From Microbacteriaceae bacterium (lineage in GTDB: Bacteria > Actinomycetota > Actinomycetes > Actinomycetales > Microbacteriaceae): a DNA stretch of 64,000 nucleotides. Below, piece after piece: positions 42,471-51,613 of this stretch. Position 1 is the first letter of the stretch, and each line of letters begins with the position of its first letter. The position numbers and the translations under genes were made by a program. The stretch covers positions 1 to 64,000 of the forward strand of contig JAODMT010000021.1 in the NCBI GenBank assembly GCA_025464975.1, written 5' to 3'. The notes under the pieces are model-generated. The model ran no database searches. It was not told the DNA's origin and was given only the letters and a program-made list of their open reading frames with translations.

Positions 42471-42752
42471 TTAGCGGATGGCGAAATGGGTCTGGCCGAT
42501 GGCGTCCAGCTCCGCGACATCCACGCTTGAGACCCGGGCGCCCGGCGGCCCGCGTCGAAGCCAGGCGATGAAATCGTCGACGACGTCTGGCTGCCCCTCC
42601 GCCTCGACGTAAACGGAAGAATCAGGCCGATTTGTGACGAAGCCGGCGAGTCCGAGTCGGTGCGCCTGCCTTCGAGCGTTCCAGCGAAAGCCGACGCCCT
42701 GCACGCTGCCGCGAACCGTGACGCTGCGACGAACGATGCCGGCGGGATCCAT
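42471..42752 (-). CDS. acylphosphatase
   Basis: This 93-residue acylphosphatase hydrolyses carboxyl-phosphate bonds. The family motif RGSVQGVGFRWNARRQAHRL contains the phosphate-binding Arg, and GFVTNRPDSSVYVEAEG carries the catalytic Asn region. ATG 42752 fits the family start; the longer frame crosses into the NUDIX gene region. The gene follows NUDIX at 32 nt. Confidence 0.9.
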   Translation of the reverse strand: MDPAGIVRRSVTVRGSVQGVGFRWNARRQAHRLGLAGFVTNRPDSSVYVEAEGQPDVVDDFIAWLRRGPPGARVSSVDVAELDAIGQTHFAIR

Positions 42753-42784
42753 GGGGATCAGGGTACGCGTGAGACGGGCACCCA

Positions 42785-43252
42785 TCATCCACGAGGGGAC
42801 AGTCGGGCCTCGAGCGCGTCGAGCACGGCAACCTGACCTCGCACGACCTTGACTCTGGCTTCCGCGAGGGAGACCCAGCGCGCATCGTCGATCTCGGGAA
42901 ACCACTGGCGACGACCGGAACGGGGTGGCCACTCCGCCTCGAACAGGTTGCTCGATACCGTCTCAGCCGCGAAGTCGGTCTGCGCTGTGAAGACAACGAC
43001 GACCTTGCGCGAAGGCTGTTCGAACTCTCCGAGAAGTGTCCATTCCGCTGGGGGAGCGGGATGTCCGATCTCCTCGGCGAACTCGCGAAGGGCGGCGTCG
43101 AGATCCGTCTCGGCCCCGACCGGCTCGCCCTTGGGAATCGACCAGGCCGCGGCATCCTTCGTCCGCCAGAACGGACCGCCCATGTGACCGATCCACACCG
43201 AAAGAGAGTCGTCCGCCTCGAGACGGTAGAGCAAGAGCCCGCAACTTCGCAT
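42785..43252 (-). CDS. NUDIX hydrolase
   Basis: This 155-residue NUDIX pyrophosphatase has the Nudix box GEPVGAETDLDAALREFAEEIG (Gx5Ex7REUxEExG) with the Mg-binding glutamates. MRSCGLLLYR at the N-terminus and WTLLGEFEQPSRKVVVVFTA match a subgroup that hydrolyses nucleoside diphosphate derivatives. ATG 43252 is favoured by GGGAG upstream and lack of homology in the longer frame. Probably co-transcribed with acylphosphatase. Substrate not identifiable. Confidence 0.88.
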   Translation of the reverse strand: MRSCGLLLYRLEADDSLSVWIGHMGGPFWRTKDAAAWSIPKGEPVGAETDLDAALREFAEEIGHPAPPAEWTLLGEFEQPSRKVVVVFTAQTDFAAETVSSNLFEAEWPPRSGRRQWFPEIDDARWVSLAEARVKVVRGQVAVLDALEARLSPRG

Positions 43253-43457
43253 GGGGACAGTCTCCCGCAGCCTGCCGAAATCTATAGTCCTCCGGTTCCC
43301 GTCTGCCAACCGTCTACTCCCGCCAGAACTGGCAGCGTACCGTCAGCAATGATCCGGCATTCACAGCGACGTGAATGGGCGGTTGGCTTACTGCCGGCGG
43401 GCCTCGCGGTCAGTTCGCAGCGCTTCTCGCCCGAGGCACCCAAAGGAGAGCAGACCG

Positions 43458-44768
43458 ATGAAAAGACGAACTGTTGGCCGGGCACTGGCTGCCACACTGG
43501 CACTCGCACTGGGTGTCGCGCTAGGCGGATGCAGTTCGAGCGCGGGGGGAGGCGGTGTGGTTGCCTCGGGCAACTACTCCGGTCCGGCAGTGACCATCAG
43601 CTTCTGGAACGGGTGGACCGGCGGGTCGGCTCCCGTGCTCGTTCCGAAGCTCATCGGCCAGTTCAACGACTCCCACAAGAACATCAAGGTAAAGAACGTT
43701 CCGCAGGAATGGGCCGCCATCTCGGCCAAAATGCCCCTCGCGATCAAGGCGGGTAAGGGACCGGATGTCGCGGTCGCCCACGGCGACGACATCGCCACCT
43801 ACGCCGCGCAGGGCCTGCTGCTGAAAAGTGACAGCATCGTCAAGGCGTTGGGGTATTCGGCGAGTGACTTCCCGAAGGGCCTCTTGAGCGCGGCAACCTA
43901 CAAGGGAAGCCAATACGCCATCCCGTGGAGTGTCACCCCGCTCGGGCTTTTCATCAACAAGGACGTACTGACTGCCGCCGGACTCGATCCGAACCTCGTG
44001 CCGACCGACCAGCCGAGCTACATGGACGCCCTCGCCAAGCTCAAGGCCGCGGGGGTGCAGGGCGAATGGGTTGACGGGTTTGTCTTTACCGGCACGTTCG
44101 AATTCGAGACCCTGGTCTGGCAGTTCGGCGGCCAACTGTTCAACGACGACGTCTCGAAGGCAACCTTCAACTCCGAGGCCGGAGTCAAGGCGCTCACCCA
44201 CATGGTCGACATCGTGAAGCAGGGTTACAGCCCGCCGAATGTGGCCCAGGACGGCAACATCAATGCCCTGGTTGGCAGCAAGACCGCCTTCAACTGGAAC
44301 GGGGTGTGGCAGACGACAAACTCGGCGCTCGACAAGGTCAACTGGACGGCGGCGGCCGTGCCGCAGATCGGCCCGGAGAAGGCCGTTTGGTCGAGCTCGA
44401 CCGACTGGATCTTCCCGGCAAACAAGGGGCAGGACAAGAACAAGACCTCGGCGGCCGCAACGTTCGTGAAATGGATGAATGACAACTCATCCGGCTGGGC
44501 GGCGACCGGCGAGCTGCCGGCCAAGAACTCGGTGCGCAACGATCCGCAGCTGCTGCAGGACCACCCGAACCTCAAGCCGTTCCTCGACCAGCTGCCGTAC
44601 GCACACTACGAGACCGTGTCGCCCGGAATCACGAACGCCGTCGCCACAATCACCACCGCGGTGAATGAGGCCGTGCTGCTGAAGAAGAGTCCGAAGCAGG
44701 CCCTCGACGATGGCGTAGCCAAGGCGAACCAGCTGCTCAAGCAGAACGCCAGCCAGTACGGTGGCTAG
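43458..44768 (+). CDS. sugar ABC transporter substrate-binding lipoprotein
   Basis: This 436-residue family 1 extracellular binding protein has a lipobox LGGC after a hydrophobic signal (Cys25 region in ALGVALGGCSSS), so it is anchored to the membrane. Binding-domain landmarks include ISFWNGWTGGSAP, GPDVAVAHGDDIATYA and the C-terminal helix AVLLKKSPKQALDDGVAKANQLL. AAAGGAGAG precedes ATG 43458. It overlaps the first permease by 8 bases, forming a three-gene operon with no ATPase. Downstream, and convergent, lies alditol oxidase, so a polyol or its glycoside is a possible substrate. Confidence 0.9.
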   Translation: MKRRTVGRALAATLALALGVALGGCSSSAGGGGVVASGNYSGPAVTISFWNGWTGGSAPVLVPKLIGQFNDSHKNIKVKNVPQEWAAISAKMPLAIKAGKGPDVAVAHGDDIATYAAQGLLLKSDSIVKALGYSASDFPKGLLSAATYKGSQYAIPWSVTPLGLFINKDVLTAAGLDPNLVPTDQPSYMDALAKLKAAGVQGEWVDGFVFTGTFEFETLVWQFGGQLFNDDVSKATFNSEAGVKALTHMVDIVKQGYSPPNVAQDGNINALVGSKTAFNWNGVWQTTNSALDKVNWTAAAVPQIGPEKAVWSSSTDWIFPANKGQDKNKTSAAATFVKWMNDNSSGWAATGELPAKNSVRNDPQLLQDHPNLKPFLDQLPYAHYETVSPGITNAVATITTAVNEAVLLKKSPKQALDDGVAKANQLLKQNASQYGG

Positions 44769-45702
44769 CACCGGCCTCTCGCTTCCCCCCGCTCCCGCCG
44801 GCCTCCGCGCCCGCGGGGGCGGGGTGCGTCGGCGCACCGGAATCGCTTACGTGTTCCTCGCGCCTTTCCTCATCCTGTTCGGCATCTTCGTTCTGTGGCC
44901 GGCGATCTACGGCGTGTGGATCAGTCTGCACGACTGGAATCCGCTCGTGCCGCTTCAGCCGTGGGTTGGTTTGCAGAATTACGTAGACCTTTTCACCGCG
45001 GGATCGGTCACGTCGGCCGACTTCTGGCTGAGCATGCGCGCGACAGCAATCTTCACGGTCGCGAGCGTGCCGTTCTTGCTCGTGATCCCCCTCCTCATCG
45101 CGGTGCTGCTCAACCAGAGGATTCGTGGTGGCACGGTGTTCCGGGCGATCTTCTTCGCGCCGTACGTTCTCGGGGTGGCGGTGCTCGGCGTGATCTGGCG
45201 GTACCTGCTCGATCCGCAGCTCGGCGTCGTGAACCACGTGCTTGGCGTGCTCGGACTGCCGTCCGACATCCCCTGGACGGTGGATGTTCCGTGGGCCTGG
45301 GTCTCCCTCGTCGGAGTGACGGTGTGGTGGACCCTCGGCTTCAACACGGTGATTCTGCTCGCCGGGCTCAAGGGCATAAGCGCCGACCTCTACGACGCGG
45401 CGGCGATGGATGGCGCGGGCTCGGTCCGTAAGTTCTGGAGCGTCACCCTGCCGGGACTTCGACCCGTGATGACCTTCGTGACAACCATCACGATCCTCGC
45501 CTCGGCCAACATGTTCGGACAGGCATACTTGCTGACAAAGGGCGGTCCAGGACACGCCACCCGCACCGCGATCATGTTCATCGCGGACGAGGGCCTTTCG
45601 CAAAACCAGATGGGCGCGGCGGCGGCAATGAGCTACGTGCTGTTCGCGTGCCTCGCCATCATCAGCATCGTCAACTTCCGCTTGCAGCGAGAAAAAGCAT
45701 GA
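44761..45702 (+). CDS. sugar ABC transporter permease, MalF type
   Basis: This 313-residue permease has six membrane segments and the EAA-type loop DLYDAAAMDGAGSVRKFWSVTL. GTG 44761 overlaps the preceding stop by 8 bases. The C-terminal ITILASANMFGQAYLLTKGGPG segment is characteristic of MalF/UgpA-type permeases. It forms the first half of a heterodimeric carbohydrate permease. Confidence 0.92.
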   Translation: MASTGLSLPPAPAGLRARGGGVRRRTGIAYVFLAPFLILFGIFVLWPAIYGVWISLHDWNPLVPLQPWVGLQNYVDLFTAGSVTSADFWLSMRATAIFTVASVPFLLVIPLLIAVLLNQRIRGGTVFRAIFFAPYVLGVAVLGVIWRYLLDPQLGVVNHVLGVLGLPSDIPWTVDVPWAWVSLVGVTVWWTLGFNTVILLAGLKGISADLYDAAAMDGAGSVRKFWSVTLPGLRPVMTFVTTITILASANMFGQAYLLTKGGPGHATRTAIMFIADEGLSQNQMGAAAAMSYVLFACLAIISIVNFRLQREKA

Positions 45703-45712
45703 GGGGGCGGAC

Positions 45713-46627
45713 ATGAGCGCGAGTGCCACAACGACCGAGGCCATTCCGGATCGCCCCCCGGCGACGCCGGTGGCCGTCCGCGGGCCGCAGCGCAAGAAGG
45801 CGCGGCGCAGCAGGTTCTCGCGGGCGGTGCTTTACGCGGTGCTGGTGCTGCTCGCCCTCATCATCCTGCTGCCGCTGGTCTGGGTCGTGCTCACCTCGTT
45901 CAAGACCGACTTCGACGCCATCAATTCGCCGATCAACCCGATCCCGAATCCGTTCACCACGGAGGCGTATCAGACCCTCGCGTCCGGGCAGCAGCCGATA
46001 TTCCTCTGGTTCCTGAACAGTCTCGCCGCCGGGATACTGCAGACCGTGCTGATCCTCATCACCGCGTCGGCCGGCGCCTACGCCCTCGCCCGGCTTGAGT
46101 TCCGCGGCAAGCGGCTCGTGTTCAGCGCGATCGTGACAACGCTGCTCGTGCCGCCGGTGATTTTCCTCATCCCGAACTACCTCATCGTGCAGAACTTCGG
46201 GTGGCTCGACTCCATCTGGGCGATCACCGTGCCCGGGGCTGCCGGGGCATTTGGCATCTTCTTCCTCCGGCAATTCTTCATCGGGTTGCCGCCGGAAATG
46301 GAGGAGGCGGCGCGCGTGGATGGCGCCGGTGACTTCAGGATCTTCTGGCAGATCGTGCTTCCGCTGTCGCGCCCGGCCCTCGCGACGCTTGCGGTGTTGA
46401 GCTTCCTCAACAACTGGAACGACTTCCTCTGGCCGATCTACGTGCTGCTGACCCCGGAACACCAGACCCTCCAGCCGGGTCTCGCGGTGCTTCAGGGGGC
46501 GTACGCCACCCACTTCGGCATCCTCATGGCCGGCGCGATCATCGCCTCGGTTCCGGTTCTCATCCTCTTCACCGTCGCCCAGCGGCAGATTGTGGACAGC
46601 GTTGCCAGTTCCGGCGTGAAGGGGTAG
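45713..46627 (+). CDS. sugar ABC transporter permease, MalG type
   Basis: This 304-residue permease is the partner of the upstream one. After a 35-residue basic tail (RGPQRKKARRSRFSRA) six membrane segments follow, with the EAA motif EMEEAARVDGAGDFRIFWQI and the standard ending ASSGVKG. ATG 45713 is 10 nt after the upstream stop. The operon then ends in a 7-bp hairpin, convergent with alditol oxidase. Confidence 0.92.
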   Translation: MSASATTTEAIPDRPPATPVAVRGPQRKKARRSRFSRAVLYAVLVLLALIILLPLVWVVLTSFKTDFDAINSPINPIPNPFTTEAYQTLASGQQPIFLWFLNSLAAGILQTVLILITASAGAYALARLEFRGKRLVFSAIVTTLLVPPVIFLIPNYLIVQNFGWLDSIWAITVPGAAGAFGIFFLRQFFIGLPPEMEEAARVDGAGDFRIFWQIVLPLSRPALATLAVLSFLNNWNDFLWPIYVLLTPEHQTLQPGLAVLQGAYATHFGILMAGAIIASVPVLILFTVAQRQIVDSVASSGVKG

Positions 46628-46629
46628 CC

Positions 46630-46652
46630 CGGCGCGTTCACCGGCCGCGCCG
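46630..46652. terminator. bidirectional terminator-like hairpin
   Basis: CGGCGCG (46630-46636) and CGCGCCG (46646-46652) form a perfect 7-bp stem with a 9-nt loop between the convergent permease and alditol-oxidase genes. There is no T run. Confidence 0.6.
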
Positions 46653-46657
46653 ATGCC

Positions 46658-47911
46658 CTAGCCGGCAAAGATGGTGCGGTCGAGATACGCGTTGCGGAAC
46701 TTCCCCGACGGGTCCATCTGTTCGGCGAGACCGCGGAAGTCCGCGAGGCGCGGGTAGAGCGAATCGAGCCGGGAGGAATCGATATCGAACACCTTGCCCC
46801 AGTGCGGGCGGCCGCGGAATGGGGCCAGCGCGGCATCGATGGCGGGCAAGAGGCCGAACACGGCCTCCTCCTGCGTCCAGGTGAAATGGAGTCCGACTGT
46901 GTCGTGTCCGTACGCGGGCGACAGCCACAGGTCATCCGCCCTCATCGTGCGGATCTCCGAGATCAGCAGGTACGGTGCCATGGCCGGGCCGAGCGCCCGC
47001 ATCGCATCGATGGCGGCGACGGCGTGCTCGCGGGGCACGAGGTATTCAGTCTGCAACTCCTCACCGGCGCTCGGCGTGAAGCCCATGCGAAAGTGCGCCA
47101 GCCGGTCCCACCACGGCCCCGGCACGCCGCTCTGCTGCGTCGCGTTGGCGCTCGGGCCACCGGGCAGCGGATGCAGCTCGGTCGTCTGCCTGACGGCGCC
47201 GAACAGGTCGTCCCGATCGGCCGCGGTGGTGTCGCCGTCGAGGCGACTCTTCAGCCACACCGTCGTTCCGCCGACATCTCCCCAGAGGGTGAAGACGCTC
47301 ACGCTGTAGGCGCTGGACGTTATCTCATCGAAGTGCTCCCGCAGCTCGGCCCACCCGAGGTTCTCGAACACATCCTGCCGAACGTCGAAGGTCGGCTCGA
47401 TGTCGAGGCTCACCGCCGTGACGACGCCGAGGGCGCCGAGTGAGACCACTGCGCCGTCAAAACCGGTGTCGCCGCGGACCAGTCGGCGCGACTCGCCGGT
47501 CGCGGTGACGAACTCCAGGGCGGCGACCGCCGTCGGCAGGGTGCCGTTCCGGTCACCGGATCCGTGCGTCCCGGTCGCGATGGCTCCGGCGACCGAGATG
47601 TGCGGGAGGGAGGCGAGATTGTGCAGAGCCCAGCCTCCGTCGCTCAGTCGCTGAGCGAACTCGCCGAAGCGCAGGCCGCCTCCCACCGTGACCGTGCGCG
47701 AATCGGCGTCCACCTCGAAAATCGCCGGGAGGCGGGTGAGGGAGACCTGGGTGGCAGGGGAGTCCGCGACATCGTTGAACGAGTGACGACTGCCGAGCGC
47801 CTTGATCCGGTCGGAGGCGGACACCACGTGCTGAAGCTCCTCGATCGACCCGGGCGACTCGATTTTTGTGGCGCGATACTCATAGTTGCCGGACCAGTTT
47901 TTCGAAGTCAT
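46658..47911 (-). CDS. alditol (xylitol/sorbitol) oxidase
   Basis: This 417-residue flavoprotein belongs to the vanillyl-alcohol-oxidase family and resembles Streptomyces AldO. The covalent FAD attachment His43 is in LGSRHSFND, the FAD domain shows HNLASLPHISVAGAIATGTHG, and the substrate domain ends with PHWGKVFDI and DPSGKFRNAYLDRTIF. The enzyme oxidises the C1 hydroxyl of polyols to the aldose with release of hydrogen peroxide. It faces, and ends 31 nt from, a three-gene sugar ABC transporter operon, so transport and oxidation may be linked, though they are on opposite strands. DUF4349 lies upstream. Confidence 0.88.
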   Translation of the reverse strand: MTSKNWSGNYEYRATKIESPGSIEELQHVVSASDRIKALGSRHSFNDVADSPATQVSLTRLPAIFEVDADSRTVTVGGGLRFGEFAQRLSDGGWALHNLASLPHISVAGAIATGTHGSGDRNGTLPTAVAALEFVTATGESRRLVRGDTGFDGAVVSLGALGVVTAVSLDIEPTFDVRQDVFENLGWAELREHFDEITSSAYSVSVFTLWGDVGGTTVWLKSRLDGDTTAADRDDLFGAVRQTTELHPLPGGPSANATQQSGVPGPWWDRLAHFRMGFTPSAGEELQTEYLVPREHAVAAIDAMRALGPAMAPYLLISEIRTMRADDLWLSPAYGHDTVGLHFTWTQEEAVFGLLPAIDAALAPFRGRPHWGKVFDIDSSRLDSLYPRLADFRGLAEQMDPSGKFRNAYLDRTIFAG

Positions 47912-47937
47912 CCAGCAAGTCTAGGAACCCGAGACGG

Positions 47938-48819
47938 CTACTCCGCTCCAGGAGCGGCAGGCGGCGCGCGACGCGCCCGGAGCGCCCGCACGATTGCCAA
48001 GGCGACGGCCGCCACCCCTCCCAGAAACGCGAGCCACGGGATCAGCACCCCCGCGACGACGAGAAGCCCGGAGAGAAAGCCGACGAACGCGTCGAAGCCG
48101 ATAGCCAGCCCCGCGAGAAAGGTCGCGGGAGACGGCTTCGGCGCTGCGGCGACAGAGCCGAGCATGAGCGTCACGGTCGAGAGATCCACACGGTCGGTGA
48201 TCGAGCGCTTCTGAGACTCGAGGCTTTCGAGCTCGCCCTGCCGGGTGGCAAGCGTCGACTCGATGGAGATCAGATCCGCGGTCGTCGCCGCTCGGGACAT
48301 CAGGTCGACGAGTCGGGCGACGGACGTCCGCAGCGCGACGATTCGCGCGTCGAGGTCTTTCGACTCGGCGGTCACGTCCTGTTGCGAGAGGTCGATGCTC
48401 TCGAGCCGACCGAGCGTCTTCAGCTCGTCGATGGTCGAGTTGAGCCGGGCGGACGGGATGCGCGCGGTCAGCTTCGCCGAGCCCGGTTCGGTCTTCGTAG
48501 CGGTACGTTCGATCCGACCGTCGATCCTCCCGCCCGCCGCCTCGACGATCCGCACCGCGGACTCCACCGCAGTGGCCGGCCGCTCGACCGTGACCGACAT
48601 AGTGCCCGTCGTTATCACCTGCCGCCCGCTTGCGGTCGTCTCGGAAGCGGCGGCCCCCGAGCCGGCGCCCGGATTCTTGCCGGCCGAGCCGCCGCCACTC
48701 GAGTCGGTGGCGACGCTCGACCCCACCGTTGACCCGGTCGAGCCGCTCGTTGTTGCCGAGCATCCGCCGAGTGTGAGAGCAGCGAGAATCAGGACCGTTG
48801 ACATCACTATTCGTCTCAT
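47938..48819 (-). CDS. DUF4349 lipoprotein
   Basis: This 293-residue protein has a lipobox LGGC after a hydrophobic signal, a low-complexity Ser/Gly region and the DUF4349 domain (VITTGTMSVTVERPATAVESAV then GRIDGRIERT) with a coiled-coil stretch (RLVDLMSRAATTADLISIES and following). Two membrane segments lie at the C-terminus. DUF4349 proteins are envelope-located with unknown function, often associated with stress or anti-sigma-like roles. Start ATG 48819; an earlier in-frame GTG/ATG to 48855 is possible. Confidence 0.82.
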   Translation of the reverse strand: MRRIVMSTVLILAALTLGGCSATTSGSTGSTVGSSVATDSSGGGSAGKNPGAGSGAAASETTASGRQVITTGTMSVTVERPATAVESAVRIVEAAGGRIDGRIERTATKTEPGSAKLTARIPSARLNSTIDELKTLGRLESIDLSQQDVTAESKDLDARIVALRTSVARLVDLMSRAATTADLISIESTLATRQGELESLESQKRSITDRVDLSTVTLMLGSVAAAPKPSPATFLAGLAIGFDAFVGFLSGLLVVAGVLIPWLAFLGGVAAVALAIVRALRARRAPPAAPGAE

Positions 48820-48973
48820 GCCCCACGGTAGAGTCAGCGGTCGCCGAAGCACCACCCAACGTTTCCCGCCAGTTATTCGTCACCGTTTCTGACAGCACCG
48901 GGAATCCTCCTGTGCTTCACGGGACTCACCGGCCCGCGCCTGACCGCACGCCGGCACCGCCCGCCTGCACCGA

Positions 48974-49047
48974 AAACGCAGGAGAACACCACAGCGGCAT
49001 CGTTTTCCGCCCGAATGGCGACGCTAAGTGGTGAATCTCCTGCGTTT
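48974..49047. repeat. 75-nt dispersed inverted repeat, copy B
   Basis: AAACGCAGGAGAACACCAC (48974-48992) and GTGGTGAATCTCCTGCGTTT (49028-49047) form inverted arms. The right arm is identical to that of copy A at 27663-27682, and the core also has GTTTTCCG and GAATGG. It lies between the divergent DUF4349 and aldo-keto reductase genes. Confidence 0.85.
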
Positions 49048-49103
49048 TGAGTGAGCGGGCGAGCGTCACCAGCGGCATGACTCGGTACACCTAGGCTTGA
49101 GCA

Positions 49104-50102
49104 ATGGACACTCGCACCCTCGGCCGCACCAATCGCTCTGTCTCCGTGATCGGTCTTGGCACCTGGCAACTCGGGGGCGACTGGGGCGAGGTGACCGAGG
49201 CGGATGCCCGCGCTGTGCTCGACGCGTCGGTAGCCGCAGGCGGTACGGTGTTCGATACCGCGGACGTCTACGGTGATGGGCGAAGCGAGACCCTCATTGG
49301 CGAGTACCTCGCGGACAACCCGGGCAACGAGATCACGGTCGCGACGAAAATGGGGCGGCGCGAGGCGCAGGATCCGGCGAACTACACCCTCGACAACTTC
49401 CGTCGGTGGACCGACCGGTCTCGCGCGAACCTGCGCACCGAGCGGCTCGACCTCGTGCAATTGCACTGCCCGCCAAGCGTCGTCCTGAGCACGGATTCTG
49501 TGTACGACGCGCTGGACACTCTCGTATCCGAGGGGGCCATCGCCAACTACGGTGTGAGCGTCGAGACCGTCGCGGAGGCGCTCGCCGCGATCGCGCGACC
49601 CAATGTCGCGACGGTGCAGATCATCCTGAACGCCTTCCGGCTCAAGCCGCTCGACGCCGTGCTTCCGGCGGCCAGCGCGGCCGGCGTCGGAATCATCGTG
49701 AGAGTGCCGCTCGCCTCCGGGCTTCTCGGCGGCAAGTACACCGCAGGCACCACCTTCGCCGCCAACGATCACCGCACGTACAACCGCGATGGTTCGGCGT
49801 TCGACGTCGGCGAGACGTTCTCCGGCGTGGACTTCGAGCAGGGTGTGCGGGCCGCTCAGGAGTTCGCCGCGCTTCTGCCCGGCGAGCCCGCGGCGGCCGG
49901 TCTCAGTACCGCGCAGGTCGCCCTCGCCTGGGTCGCCCAACTCGACGGTGTCAGCACCGTGATCCCGGGCGCTCGCAACGTCGACCAGGCGGCGTCGAAC
50001 GCCGCTGCCGGATCGGCTCCCCGACTAAGCGCCGAGTTCACCGCCGCGGTCACCGACATCTACGACCGGTACTTCCGTGCGGCCATTCACGACCGCTGGT
50101 AG
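49104..50102 (+). CDS. aldo/keto reductase
   Basis: This 332-residue NADPH-dependent reductase has the TIM-barrel AKR pattern: SVIGLGTWQLGGDWG, GTVFDTADVYGDGRSE with the catalytic Asp and Tyr, VATKMGRRE with the catalytic Lys, and DLVQLHCPPS with the His. The VIPGARN motif near the C-terminus binds the NADPH phosphate. It reduces carbonyls or oxidises a sugar. It is convergent with a second AKR gene 20 nt away. Substrate unknown. Confidence 0.88.
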   Translation: MDTRTLGRTNRSVSVIGLGTWQLGGDWGEVTEADARAVLDASVAAGGTVFDTADVYGDGRSETLIGEYLADNPGNEITVATKMGRREAQDPANYTLDNFRRWTDRSRANLRTERLDLVQLHCPPSVVLSTDSVYDALDTLVSEGAIANYGVSVETVAEALAAIARPNVATVQIILNAFRLKPLDAVLPAASAAGVGIIVRVPLASGLLGGKYTAGTTFAANDHRTYNRDGSAFDVGETFSGVDFEQGVRAAQEFAALLPGEPAAAGLSTAQVALAWVAQLDGVSTVIPGARNVDQAASNAAAGSAPRLSAEFTAAVTDIYDRYFRAAIHDRW

Positions 50103-50121
50103 CGCCGCGGCGCTCGCCGGG

Positions 50122-50955
50122 TCAGTGCGCGTCGGGGTCCATCCCGGTGCGAGCCCCGGACTCCAGTGACGCGATCGCCGACAGGTCGTCCGCGTCCAGT
50201 TCGAAGTCGAAGACGTCGATGTTTTCCGCGATTCGCGCCGCGCTCTCCGACTTGGGGATCACGACGTTGCCGAGCTGGATGTGCCAGCGCAACACCACCT
50301 GTGCCGGGGTCTTGCCATGCCTCGCGGCGATCGATTCGAGCACCCGGTCGCCGATCACCCGCCCGCGCGCCAGCGGTGACCAGGCCTCGGTGACGATGCC
50401 GTTGCCCCGGTCGTAGTCGCGCACCGCCCGTTGGGGCAGCCAGGGGTGCAGCTCCACCTGATTGACCGCCGGAACGATCTCGGTCTCCGCGAGCAGGCGA
50501 TCGATGTGATGCGGCGCGAAGTTGGAGACACCGATGGATAGCGCCCGGCCATCGGATCGAATTGCCTCGAGGGCCCGCCAGGTGTCGACGAACAGGTCCT
50601 TCGACGGCACCGGCCAGTGAATGAGGTAGAGGTCCACATAGTCGAAGCGGAGCAGGTCGAGGCTCGAGTCGAACGCGCGCATGGTGCGGTCGTAGCCGTG
50701 GTCGCTGTCCCACACCTTGGTCGTGACAAAAATGTCTCCCCGGGGCACTCCCGCCGCCCGCACTCCGTCGCCGACCCCGCGTTCGTTGTTGTACAGGGTC
50801 GCGGTGTCGATGTGCCGGTATCCGGATCCGATCGCGGTCTCGACCACCCGCGCGGCATCCGAATCGGCGACCTTGTAGACCCCGAGCCCGAGCTGCGGGA
50901 TGCGGCGGCCGTCGTTCAGGGGGAGGGAGGGGGAGATCGCGCCAGTGGTCATCAT
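50122..50955 (-). CDS. aldo/keto reductase, diketogluconate-reductase type
   Basis: This 277-residue AKR belongs to the AKR5 (2,5-diketo-D-gluconate reductase) branch. Signatures: GSGYRHIDTATLYNNERGVG with Asp and Tyr, TTKVWDSDHGY with the Lys, DYVDLYLIHWP with the His, IGVSNFAPHH, and VVIPKSESAARIAEN for cofactor binding. It is divergent from the FMN-reductase gene; the intergenic region is 73 nt. Probably reduces a keto-sugar or aldehyde. Confidence 0.9.
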   Translation of the reverse strand: MMTTGAISPSLPLNDGRRIPQLGLGVYKVADSDAARVVETAIGSGYRHIDTATLYNNERGVGDGVRAAGVPRGDIFVTTKVWDSDHGYDRTMRAFDSSLDLLRFDYVDLYLIHWPVPSKDLFVDTWRALEAIRSDGRALSIGVSNFAPHHIDRLLAETEIVPAVNQVELHPWLPQRAVRDYDRGNGIVTEAWSPLARGRVIGDRVLESIAARHGKTPAQVVLRWHIQLGNVVIPKSESAARIAENIDVFDFELDADDLSAIASLESGARTGMDPDAH

Positions 50956-51028
50956 CCCATTATCGGGAATGCATGATTGTTGGTGGTGTTACGGGCAGTA
51001 ACCACACTGTTTGACTTACGGGAGAACC

Positions 51029-51613
51029 ATGTCAAGGCTCATGATCATTGTTGGAAGCGTTCGTCCCGGCCGTATCGGCTTGCCGATCGCCACGTGGGTG
51101 CGCGATTCCGTCGCCGCCCGCGGTGACTTCGAGATCGACTGGGTCGACCTCGCGGAGCTCGGGCTTCCGTTCATGGACGAGCCGAGTCATCCGCGCCTTC
51201 GCACCTACACGCACCAGCACACGCTCGACTGGAGCGCTCGAGTGGATGCCGCGGACGCAATCCTGCTCGTCACTCCCGAGTACAACCACAGCTATTCGCC
51301 GGCGCTCAAGAACGCCTTCGACTTTCTCATGCAGGAGTGGTGGCGCAAGCCGGTCGCGTTCGTGAGCTACGGAGGAGTCTCGGGCGGCTCCCGCGGAGTC
51401 GTCGCATTCGAGCCGGTCATCCTGCAACTCGGCATGGTGCGCGTCGGCGCTGCGGTGGAGATCCCGTTCGCCGGTCGACTCGTGGTCGACGGGGTATTCA
51501 CCCCGGAGCAAAAGGAAATAGACATCCTCGAGAAGTTGCTCGACGAGACCGCGTCGCTCGTCGAGGCACTCCGACCGCTGCAAAACAGGCAGTCGGCCGC
51601 TCAGCTCGGCTGA
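51029..51613 (+). CDS. NADPH-dependent FMN reductase-like protein
   Basis: This 194-residue flavodoxin-fold protein has the FMN-phosphate motif VGSVRPGRIGLPIA, the central LLVTPEYNHSYSPALKNAFDFL typical of NADPH-FMN/quinone reductases, and the flavin-ring motif SYGGVSGGSRG. ATG 51029 has GGAG upstream, better than TTG 51011. It probably supplies reduced FMN or reduces quinones. Its 3' end overlaps the convergent MFS gene by 13 bases. Confidence 0.9.
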   Translation: MSRLMIIVGSVRPGRIGLPIATWVRDSVAARGDFEIDWVDLAELGLPFMDEPSHPRLRTYTHQHTLDWSARVDAADAILLVTPEYNHSYSPALKNAFDFLMQEWWRKPVAFVSYGGVSGGSRGVVAFEPVILQLGMVRVGAAVEIPFAGRLVVDGVFTPEQKEIDILEKLLDETASLVEALRPLQNRQSAAQLG

